A stretch of 7,836 nt of DNA from an uncultured Anaerocolumna sp. (GTDB lineage: Bacteria > Bacillota > Clostridia > Lachnospirales > Lachnospiraceae), in the NCBI GenBank assembly GCA_937901695.1, contig CALDJN010000418.1, forward strand, positions 1-7,836. The letters run 5' to 3'. This document shows, one piece after another, positions 1 through 5,160 of this stretch. Both the position numbers and the translations under genes were made by a program. The notes below the pieces were generated by a model. The model was given only the letters and a program-made list of their open reading frames with translations, searched no databases and was not told where the DNA came from. The first letter of the stretch is position 1. Every line of letters begins with the position of its first letter.

Positions 1-8
1 AAAGCGAG

Positions 9-51
9 ATTCTTCGAGCATAATTCAGCAAGCTGAATTTGCTCTCAGAAT
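9..51 (+). repeat. Imperfect stem-loop of a dispersed repeat family, terminator-like
   Basis: The left edge folds into a long hairpin. ATTCT (9-13) pairs with AGAAT (47-51), and GAGCATAATTCAGC (16-29) pairs with GCTGAATTTGCTC (32-44) with one bulged base around an AA loop. A T-rich stretch (57-66) follows, so it could end a transcript entering from the left. The segment TCAGAATGACAGTTTT (45-60) recurs exactly at 7709-7724. The pattern of a GATTCTTC start and a CAGAATGACA end is, from general knowledge, typical of short dispersed palindromic elements in many bacterial genomes. Its function here is unknown. Confidence 0.6.
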
Positions 52-148
52 GACAGTTTTTTATTTTGCAACAGCTCCTTATTTAGCAAAATTACTTCTA
101 ACAAGCGGTAATTAGCAAAAAAAAGCTATAGGAAAAGCAATATATGGA

Positions 149-394
149 TTGAAAGTTTCTAAAGATTGATTCATAATGTAATATAAAAAAGCAATATATG
201 GATTGAAAGTTTCTAAAGGTTAGTTCATAATGTAATATAAAAAAGAAATATATGGATTGAAAGTTTCTAAAGATTAGTTCATAATAAAATATAAAAAAGA
301 AATACATGGATTGAAAATTACTAAAAATTAGTTCATAATAAAATATAAAAAAAGCAATATATGGATTGAAAATTGCTGTAAATTAGTTCATAAT
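149..394 (+). promoter_or_regulatory. Five promoter-like cores in repeat units 1-5
   Basis: Each unit has TTGAAA (5/6 match to the sigma-A -35), exactly 17 bp, then CATAAT (5/6 match to the -10). The -35/-10 pairs are 149-154/172-177, 203-208/226-231, 257-262/280-285, 311-316/334-339 and 366-371/389-394. All point toward the downstream operon. Both hexamers and the 17-bp spacing are unchanged in the diverged units, which suggests selection. Activity is inferred. The array could also be a multi-copy protein-binding site. Confidence 0.5.
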
Positions 395-417
395 ATAATG
401 AAAAAGCAATACATGGG

Positions 418-446
418 TTGAAAGTTGTTGAAAATTAGTTCATAAT
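418..446 (+). promoter_or_regulatory. Proximal promoter-like core (repeat unit 6)
   Basis: TTGAAA at 418-423, a 17-bp spacer and CATAAT at 441-446 form the last copy of the promoter core. Transcription would start near 453, about 75 nt before the riboswitch aptamer. It is the closest reasonable sigma-A-like promoter to the riboswitch; the stretch 451-527 is AT-rich with only poorer -10-like matches. Confidence 0.5.
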
Positions 447-527
447 TAATAAATATGTTTTATTATAAAGATAAATGAGATATTTTAGATATTATATAAG
501 CTACTAAAGTATTACATTCATACAAAA

Positions 528-608
528 TTTTGGCAAACCTATTGAAAGATAGGGACGCAAAGCTAGAAGCCTGTTGGAAGTTCGCCTTTTCCATGGCAGT
601 TCAGTTGC
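528..608 (+). promoter_or_regulatory. Cyclic di-GMP-I (GEMM) riboswitch aptamer
   Basis: The segment carries the hallmark GEMM-I blocks in order. These are GGCAAACC (532-539), a hairpin capped by a GAAA tetraloop (stem 538-543/548-553, loop 544-547), the conserved GGACGCAAAGCTA (553-565), a second arm (GCC 569-571 with GGC 595-597; GGAA 576-579 with TTCC 589-592), and ATGGCAG...CAGTTGC (593-608) closing the junction. This family binds c-di-GMP and is known upstream of genes for c-di-GMP turnover, motility and chemotaxis. It precedes an operon that encodes a diguanylate cyclase, so direct feedback is likely. The closing helix is a little irregular compared with the common GGCAA/TTGCC form. Confidence 0.93.
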
Positions 609-664
609 AACTAGGGTAAATCATCCTGATTTTGTCAGTCTGATTTTGCATAGTTGCCTTTTTT
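607..664 (+). terminator. Riboswitch expression platform: intrinsic terminator-like hairpin
   Basis: GCAACTA (607-613) pairs perfectly with TAGTTGC (651-657), followed by CTTTTTT and more T's (658-668). AAATCA (618-623) can add an inner helix with TGATTT at either 627-632 or 641-646, because CTGATTTTG occurs twice. The 5' arm overlaps the last two bases of the aptamer closing strand (GTTGC 604-608), so aptamer closure and full terminator formation compete. Whether c-di-GMP turns the operon on or off cannot be decided from sequence. Confidence 0.7.
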
Positions 665-723
665 ATTTAACGAGGTTATTATTGAATGTAAAAAATATTC
701 TTTAATTAGAAGGAGAATTAAGT

Positions 724-1098
724 ATGGTAAAAGTGTTAATCGTTGATGATTCTATCTTTTCACAAAAAGTCAGTGCTAATTTAATTAGAAAGTACATGAA
801 CAATGTAGAACTTACCTTTGCAAATAATGGGGAAGAAGGAATTGAACGATATGAAGAAATAAAACCTGACTTTATTATTACGGATTTGTTAATGCCAAAA
901 TTAAGTGGACAGGAATTGATACGTTCAATAAAAGCTCAGGATAAATCTGCAAAAATAATTGTGGTATCTGCAGATATACAAAAGAATATTCGCGAAGAGG
1001 TAGAGGCATATAACGTATTAGCTTTTCTTAATAAACCGCTGCAAGATGAAAAAGCTCAGATTATTTGTAATTTAATAAGGGAGAATATGAATGAATAA
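724..1098 (+). CDS. Single-domain CheY-like response regulator
   Basis: A 124-aa stand-alone receiver domain with no output domain. All phosphorylation-site residues are visible: acidic pair D8-D9, phospho-acceptor D54 (in TDLLMP), S82 at the switch position and K104-P105. It is expected to be cytoplasmic, to take a phosphoryl group from a histidine kinase (none is encoded here) and to act by protein-protein contact. AGAAGGAGA (708-716) lies at good spacing from the ATG. It is the first gene after the c-di-GMP riboswitch and overlaps the CheC-like gene by 8 nt. The neighbour suggests its phosphorylated form is the phosphatase substrate. It may be a true chemotaxis CheY or a regulator of the cyclase two genes down; the sequence does not decide. 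Confidence 0.93.
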   Translation: MVKVLIVDDSIFSQKVSANLIRKYMNNVELTFANNGEEGIERYEEIKPDFIITDLLMPKLSGQELIRSIKAQDKSAKIIVVSADIQKNIREEVEAYNVLAFLNKPLQDEKAQIICNLIRENMNE

Positions 1099-1729
1099 GT
1101 CTAGTTTCAAATATGACATATTAAAAGAAGTATTTAATATAAGTGCAGGAAAGGCTGCTAATTTGCTTTCGGAGATTACTGGTAAAAAAATAATATTAAA
1201 GATACCGGATGTGACAATTTTAGATAGAACAAAATCTAACATAGAATTAACAGATTATCTTCCAATTAAGTTTAGTGGAGCATTAATGGTTTCCACTATC
1301 TCTTTTAAAGAGAATTTAGCAGGAAAAGCAAATCTCATTTTCCCAGCTGAAAAAATGAAAACTTTTATACAACTGTGTTTAAATGAAGAAGTTTATGATG
1401 AGGATAATTTAAGTTTAGATTTTACAGATATAGATTTTGACGTAATTAGAGAAATTGGAAACATTATTTTAAATTGTATTTTAGGAGAAACCAGTAATTT
1501 ACTTGATATCAAACTACAATACTCATTGCCGGAGGTTAAAGTATATAACCAAATAACTTTTACGAAAGCTATTTACGAAAAAGAATATCAGCATATTTTA
1601 GTCCTTTTTATAACTTTTATTATAGACAATACAGAAATTGAAGGTACTATCATAGTTGATTTGGCACTTCAATCCTTAAATGAGTTATTGAGAAAAATTG
1701 ATTTAATTGAGGCTGATACTTATGTATAA
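1091..1729 (+). CDS. CheC-family CheY-P phosphatase
   Basis: This 212-aa protein fits the CheC/CheX/FliY phosphatase family. Two copies of the catalytic D/S-x3-E-x2-N signature are present: D9-E13-N16 in the first helix and D117-E121-N124 in the second half. The length and the two intact sites match CheC rather than the shorter, single-site CheX type. The family removes the phosphoryl group from CheY-P. The start overlaps the receiver gene stop by 8 nt, with a GGGAGA ribosome binding site inside the receiver's 3' end, so translation is probably coupled. CheC often partners CheD, but no cheD gene is present. Being paired with a lone receiver and a cyclase rather than in a chemotaxis cluster is unusual. 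Confidence 0.85.
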   Translation: MNKSSFKYDILKEVFNISAGKAANLLSEITGKKIILKIPDVTILDRTKSNIELTDYLPIKFSGALMVSTISFKENLAGKANLIFPAEKMKTFIQLCLNEEVYDEDNLSLDFTDIDFDVIREIGNIILNCILGETSNLLDIKLQYSLPEVKVYNQITFTKAIYEKEYQHILVLFITFIIDNTEIEGTIIVDLALQSLNELLRKIDLIEADTYV

Positions 1730-2648
1730 TTGTTGTTGTGAAGTATTAAATAGTGTAAATGAAGGTATTATCATAGTAAAAGAAAATTTAGAGGTTTATT
1801 CCTGGAATAGCTATATGGAATACATCACTAATATTAAAGGTTCCAGTGCCATTGGAAATAATTTGTATACGGTGTTGCCAAGCCTGAATAAGAATTATTT
1901 TAAAAAAACAGTCCATAACATATTAAACGATGGATATACTATGTTTTTTTCTGCTGCAATGCATCGGGATCTGATGGATACAGAAGAGAATTATAATATA
2001 AAAATCAGCAAAATTCAAGATAAAAACAATACATTCATGCTTTTGGAATTTCATAATGTTACCGGTCAGATGGCTCAGATTAAACAATTAAAAAAATATA
2101 TCAAAGAATTATACAATGTAAATAAAGAATTAAAAAAGAAGGAAAAAGTGATTGAAAATCTGGCTTATTACGACCAGCTGACGGGTATTGCAAACAGAAC
2201 TTTATTTTATATACTTGCTGAAAAATACCTTCAAAATGCAAAGAGAAATGGCAGCTTATTAGGTATAATGTTTATAGATATTGATAAATTTAAAAGTATA
2301 AATGATACTTACGGGCATCAGATTGGAGATAAAATCATTATTAAAGCTGCTAATATTTTAAAAGAAGCTACAAGGGAGAGCGACATTGTTGTAAGATATG
2401 GTGGAGATGAATTTATAGTAATCCTGCCAAATATAAAAGATATATCAGATTGTAAAATAGTAGCCTCTAAAATTAATAACCGGACTGGAAATATTGTTTA
2501 TATGAAAGATAAGGAAATAAAACTTTCATTTAGCATGGGAATTAGTATTTATCCTAATGATGGTGATAATATTGATAAACTAATTGGAAAAGCCGATAAA
2601 GCAATGTACATCGCAAAGAGAAATGATGAGGATGTTCATTATTATTAG
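1722..2648 (+). CDS. PAS-GGDEF diguanylate cyclase
   Basis: A 308-aa protein predicted to make c-di-GMP from two GTP. Residues about 5-112 look like a PAS sensor fold, about 115-147 form a lysine/glutamate-rich helical linker likely to be coiled coil, and about 148-305 are the GGDEF domain (starting YYDQLTGIANR). The active-site loop is an intact GGDEF at 227-231. RESD at 218-221, five residues before it, is a canonical RxxD inhibitory I-site, so product inhibition is expected. No membrane segment or signal peptide is seen, so it is probably cytoplasmic. The ATG at 1722 is preferred over an upstream in-frame TTG at 1707 because GAGG at 1709-1712 is well spaced for the ATG. It overlaps the CheC-like gene by 8 nt and ends the riboswitch-controlled operon. 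The PAS ligand is unknown; three consecutive cysteines lie near the N-terminus (residues 4-6). Confidence 0.93.
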   Translation: MYNCCCEVLNSVNEGIIIVKENLEVYSWNSYMEYITNIKGSSAIGNNLYTVLPSLNKNYFKKTVHNILNDGYTMFFSAAMHRDLMDTEENYNIKISKIQDKNNTFMLLEFHNVTGQMAQIKQLKKYIKELYNVNKELKKKEKVIENLAYYDQLTGIANRTLFYILAEKYLQNAKRNGSLLGIMFIDIDKFKSINDTYGHQIGDKIIIKAANILKEATRESDIVVRYGGDEFIVILPNIKDISDCKIVASKINNRTGNIVYMKDKEIKLSFSMGISIYPNDGDNIDKLIGKADKAMYIAKRNDEDVHYY

Positions 2649-2767
2649 TTACAGGCTGAACAAGAAGATTGCTGATTTACTTAAATCTTAAGTTACGTAC
2701 TGTTTCGGTTCAGTATGTAGCATCCTATTTCCCTTTTGAACTGGGATGTCACAAGCTAAACTGTAAC
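2648..2767. other. Compact structured intergenic element with 7-bp terminal inverted repeats
   Basis: GTTACAG (2648-2654) and CTGTAAC (2761-2767) are perfect inverted repeats bounding about 120 bp. Inside lie three hairpins: GATTT/AAATC (2674-2678/2683-2687), ACGTACTG/CAGTATGT (2695-2702/2711-2718) and GCATCCTA/TGGGATGT (2720-2727/2742-2749, with G-T pairs). The layout resembles a four-way junction RNA, or a small MITE-like element inserted at the cyclase stop codon. No target duplication or T-run was found. No known RNA family was recognised. Confidence 0.4.
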
Positions 2768-2812
2768 ACGCTACTAAAAGATATGTAACCATTCCTATGA
2801 TAACCCATAACG

Positions 2813-2849
2813 TAGTAATATTGATTCCAGTATCAAATCAATATTACTA
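2813..2849 (-). terminator. Strong stem-loop just past the transporter gene stop
   Basis: AGTAATATTGATT (2814-2826) pairs perfectly with AATCAATATTACT (2836-2848), and one more T-A pair extends it to 14 bp around a 9-nt loop. It begins a few bases beyond the minus-strand transporter stop. It lacks a T-run on either strand, so it may protect the mRNA 3' end or act as a weak bidirectional terminator. Confidence 0.45.
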
Positions 2850-2852
2850 TTG

Positions 2853-3761
2853 CTATAATTCTTCTGCTATACCTAACAAAATAATTCCCAGTAATACAAA
2901 GAAAACAACCATGTACTGCTTCTTAGTTAGCTTTTCTTTAATGAATATACGCGAGAGAATAACAGAAACAATGCTATAAGATGCAACTAAAGGAGCTGCA
3001 ATAACGGAGTTACCTGACATTGCGAATACATAGAAAAATTGACCTGCAGTTTCAAATATAGCGGCGTATCCTTTTTCTCTTTCCTTTATTAAGTTGAATT
3101 TTTCTTTCTTAATCAATATAAGATAAAGAAAACATATAAGACCGCAAAGGAAAAAGGTAAACTCATAAGCCAGAAGAGCATCATTTTCACTAATTAACTT
3201 CCATTCATCCAGATAAATAGCATCGGCAAAGGTTCCTAATCCATCAATGACGCAATATAATATTGGAAACATAATCGCTAAGAAACTGGTGCGATATTTT
3301 TTATCAATGGCTACATTTTGTAATGCCAAATCTGAATTATCTTTTTTCTTTTCTAATACTGCAAGAGTGAAAACGCCAATAGATATTATCATTATTCCTA
3401 TTATTTCTAGCCAACCAAGCTCCTGTTTAAAGAAAATCATCAATAATACTGCAGTTACCGCACCAGAAGAGTTCTGTATAGGAGAGGAGATGGATAATTC
3501 AATGTACCTTAGTCCTATATACCCTATGGTCATAGATAAAATGTAGAAGAAAGAAACGGGGAAATATCTGACCATTTGAAAGGGTGAAAAGCTGATATGG
3601 TTCGTAACCATATAATAAAAACCATGCAATCCCATAACGAGACCAACCATAATGACTATTTTAATATGGCTTAATTTATCATTGGGATTAGAGCCTTTTT
3701 TATAAAATAAATCTGCACTACCCCAGGCAAAGGTGGTGATGAGGGCAAAAATAAACCACAT
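2853..3761 (-). CDS. EamA/DMT-superfamily membrane transporter
   Basis: A 302-aa very hydrophobic protein with about ten predicted membrane helices arranged as two repeats (about 1-135 and 158-300) separated by a charged loop near 137-157 (LEKKKDNSDL). This is the size and two-EamA-domain layout of drug/metabolite transporter family permeases. The N-terminus (FALITTFAWGSADLFYKKG) and the C-terminal block with IKEKLT before the last helix are typical of the family. The substrate cannot be predicted. An AGAGGAA ribosome binding site sits about 8 nt before the ATG. It is a single gene, convergent with the c-di-GMP operon, and shows no functional link to either neighbour. Confidence 0.85.
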   Translation of the reverse strand: MWFIFALITTFAWGSADLFYKKGSNPNDKLSHIKIVIMVGLVMGLHGFYYMVTNHISFSPFQMVRYFPVSFFYILSMTIGYIGLRYIELSISSPIQNSSGAVTAVLLMIFFKQELGWLEIIGIMIISIGVFTLAVLEKKKDNSDLALQNVAIDKKYRTSFLAIMFPILYCVIDGLGTFADAIYLDEWKLISENDALLAYEFTFFLCGLICFLYLILIKKEKFNLIKEREKGYAAIFETAGQFFYVFAMSGNSVIAAPLVASYSIVSVILSRIFIKEKLTKKQYMVVFFVLLGIILLGIAEEL

Positions 3762-3792
3762 ATGAGTATTCCTCTTTCTTTTTTATAGCAAT

Positions 3793-3821
3793 ATATTATT
3801 ATATAATTACTGGAATTACAA
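3793..3821 (-). promoter_or_regulatory. Possible promoter of the EamA transporter gene
   Basis: On the minus strand TTGTAA (3821-3816), a 17-bp spacer and TAATAT (3798-3793) form a weak sigma-A match (4/6 in each box) at a plausible distance from the gene. A perfect TATAAT at 3803-3798 overlaps it but has no good -35. In such AT-rich DNA this is only a candidate. Confidence 0.2.
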
Positions 3822-3855
3822 GTAGGGTATAGTAATAATACAAAATGAAACGACC

Positions 3856-3879
3856 AAAAGCCGTCATACAGCTTTTTTT
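3856..3879 (+). other. Small hairpin plus T-run in the intergenic region
   Basis: AAAAGC (3856-3861) pairs with GCTTTT (3871-3876), and the T-run continues to 3879. This has the form of a short intrinsic terminator on the plus strand, but no plus-strand gene lies upstream. On the minus strand it would lie at or just upstream of the transporter's transcript leader. Apart from this and the terminator at 3942-3985, the intergenic stretch 3762-4071 shows no gene or other recognisable element. Confidence 0.3.
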
Positions 3880-3937
3880 GAAACAAATGAATATATACTG
3901 GAGAAAATAGTATAAAAAATAAAAGAAATTATATAAG

Positions 3938-3985
3938 AAAAAATTATAAAAAAGTAGGACCGGATAGCCCTACTTTTTTATAATT
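3938..3985 (-). terminator. Intrinsic terminator of the RpiR-family gene
   Basis: The arms 3942-3958 and 3969-3985 form a perfect 17-bp stem ending in GTAGG/CCTAC around a 10-nt loop. Read on the minus strand, the stem is followed by a run of T's (complement of 3938-3943). It lies about 90 bp beyond the stop of the minus-strand regulator and should separate it from the EamA gene further along the same strand. Confidence 0.85.
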
Positions 3986-4071
3986 ACTGTTATTCAGCTA
4001 TTTTCACCAATTTTTCGATTTTTGCTTTTGTAAATCATCGAATTCGTAACTATATTAAAATTGATATCTGG

Positions 4072-4896
4072 TTATATATCATCATTGATGTAAGAAGCAG
4101 TTTTTTGAAGCATATTAAAATAATCCTCATCTTCTGTAATGAAATTTTGAAATATTAAATCGAATAATGCAAGAATAATCAGTTCTTTAGAAATAACTGC
4201 AGAACTGATTAATAAATTTGTCTTAGGAATTAACATAACAATATCACTAATATCAGCACACAATGATTTTTCATAATTGGATATTAATACAACATAACTA
4301 CCATGATCAGTTATATCTTCTAATACAGAAGATAATACATTACTATTCCCAGTATAAGAAATTACCATAAACATATCATCGCTTTCTGAAAGGGAACCAT
4401 ACATTTTTAGGGCATTTATACTGGTTAATGGTATGATATTAATACCTATTGCCATAAACTTTTCTGAAATGATATCTGCAATGTTCTTATCCTCTAGTGC
4501 AACGATGAAACATCTTTTTGAACTTTTAACTTTTAACCTTAACTTGTTAACTAAAGATTGGCTTGTTGTATGATAAATATTTTCTATTAGCAGCTGGGTT
4601 TCACGCATTAATGTTGAGTAATCTGTATGATGGCTTATAGAAGTCTTTTTAATCATTTCACTCTGCAAGGAATAACGCATTTCATTTAATCCGGAGAAAC
4701 CTATTTTTTGAGAAAAACGTATAACACTGGCATCGGAAGTACCTATCACTTTACCAAGTTCTTGTGCATTTAATGAAAGAAACTGGTCCGTATTATTCTT
4801 TATAAATTTAAAAATTTTCCAATCTGTTTTGGTAAATTGATTAGACATGCAATCTATTCTTGACATGATTGAAAATAAACTATTATCCTTATTCAT
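4072..4896 (-). CDS. RpiR/MurR-family transcriptional regulator (HTH + SIS)
   Basis: A 274-aa regulator with an N-terminal helix-turn-helix (about 41-75; LNAQELGKVIGTSDASVIR is a typical RpiR HTH) and a C-terminal SIS sugar-phosphate-binding domain (about 125-250). The second SIS signature is clear at 179-185 (ISYTGNS). The first, usually a glycine/serine-rich GxGxS turn, reads VALEDKN (132-138), so ligand binding may be altered. AAGGGAG lies at good spacing before the ATG. It is transcribed divergently from the PTS operon, the usual place for a local repressor or activator that senses the phosphorylated sugar made by that PTS. It is probably monocistronic, with its own terminator at 3942-3985. 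Its promoter is not clear; a candidate -10, TATTCT (4938-4933), lacks a good -35 box. Confidence 0.88.
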   Translation of the reverse strand: MNKDNSLFSIMSRIDCMSNQFTKTDWKIFKFIKNNTDQFLSLNAQELGKVIGTSDASVIRFSQKIGFSGLNEMRYSLQSEMIKKTSISHHTDYSTLMRETQLLIENIYHTTSQSLVNKLRLKVKSSKRCFIVALEDKNIADIISEKFMAIGINIIPLTSINALKMYGSLSESDDMFMVISYTGNSNVLSSVLEDITDHGSYVVLISNYEKSLCADISDIVMLIPKTNLLISSAVISKELIILALFDLIFQNFITEDEDYFNMLQKTASYINDDI

Positions 4897-4953
4897 TTTT
4901 TCTCCCTTCTTGTAATTTACTACATAATTAATAGAATACCATAAAACTGGATA

Positions 4954-4989
4954 AAGAACTATGCCTTTTTTAAAAAAGGCATAGTTCTT
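4954..4989. repeat. Perfect 36-bp palindrome in the divergent control region
   Basis: The left arm AAGAACTATGCCTTTTTT (4954-4971) is followed immediately by its exact reverse complement (4972-4989) with no loop. The T/A tracts sit at the centre rather than after the stem, so it does not look like an intrinsic terminator. It lies about 57 bp upstream of the RpiR gene start and 75 bp upstream of the PTS -35 box, a place suited to an operator or DNA cruciform. Its binding partner is unknown. Confidence 0.85.
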
Positions 4990-5063
4990 CCTAAGGTTAA
5001 AAAGATATAAATAAGTGAAGTTTACTAAAAAATAATTATTTTAAAAGAAGTATATGTTCAGTA

Positions 5064-5092
5064 TTGACATAAATAATGTAGTGTGCTACTAT
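5064..5092 (+). promoter_or_regulatory. Sigma-A extended -10 promoter of the PTS operon
   Basis: TTGACA (5064-5069, perfect -35), a 17-bp spacer and TACTAT (5087-5092, 5/6 -10) preceded by TG at 5084-5085 make a near-ideal extended -10 promoter. Transcription should start near 5099, giving a leader of about 60 nt. The presence of a sigma-A promoter contrasts with the sigma-54/LevR-type control known for many mannose-family PTS operons. Confidence 0.85.
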
Positions 5093-5109
5093 GTGCATAT
5101 AATGATATG

Positions 5110-5124
5110 AATGTTCCGGACATT
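5110..5124. promoter_or_regulatory. Candidate operator dyad in the PTS leader
   Basis: AATGT (5110-5114) and ACATT (5120-5124) flank TCCGG and form an almost perfect 15-bp dyad centred at 5117. It would lie about 10-25 bases after the predicted transcription start, a classic repressor site. The RpiR-family protein encoded divergently is the natural candidate to bind it. This is inference. Confidence 0.35.
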
Positions 5125-5160
5125 TACATTACAAAAAAATATAAGAAATGGAGGAATTGC

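Larger units (their letters stand above)
137..450 (+). repeat. Tandem repeat array, six units of about 54 bp
   Basis: Six head-to-tail units begin at 137, 191, 245, 299, 354 and 406, giving spacings of 54, 54, 54, 55 and 52 bp. Units 1-3 are nearly identical; units 4-6 have diverged. In all six the block from TATGGATTGAAA or a close variant through TTCATAAT keeps a fixed length, and the length changes fall only in the A-rich linker after CATAAT. The array sits directly upstream of the c-di-GMP riboswitch operon. The 54-bp period is a multiple of three, so it creates a repetitive reading frame on the minus strand. That frame is broken by the 55- and 52-bp units and is not treated as a gene. 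Confidence 0.95.

Noticed and set aside
98..307. Minus-strand reading frame with an 18-residue repeat (FRNFQSIY)
   Set aside because: It arises because 54 bp is 18 codons. It has no ribosome binding site, cannot continue through the 55- and 52-bp units, and has extreme low-complexity composition.
137..450. CRISPR array
   Set aside because: Units are directly adjacent with no unique spacers, and the variable part is a diverged A-rich linker. No cas genes are present.
2797..2979. Plus-strand 60-codon frame
   Set aside because: It runs over the 2813-2849 hairpin and antisense to the end of the EamA gene, with no ribosome binding site or recognisable family features.
3247..3546. Plus-strand 99-codon frame inside the transporter gene
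   Set aside because: It lies entirely antisense to the EamA gene and shows no domain or start signal.
3671..3886. Minus-strand 71-codon frame over the start of the transporter gene
   Set aside because: It overlaps the well-supported EamA gene in another frame and has no recognisable protein features.
4954..4989. Intrinsic terminator
   Set aside because: The T/A run is at the centre of the palindrome with no loop or trailing T-run, and no transcript is expected to end there.
5029..5042. AAAATAATTATTTT palindrome upstream of the PTS promoter
   Set aside because: It is a pure A/T dyad in AT-rich DNA and likely arises by chance or acts as an UP-like A/T tract; too weak to call an operator.
5083..5160. 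N-terminal extension of the EIIA gene
   Set aside because: It would begin inside the promoter, before the predicted transcription start. The ATG at 5161 has a perfect ribosome binding site and gives the normal EIIA length.
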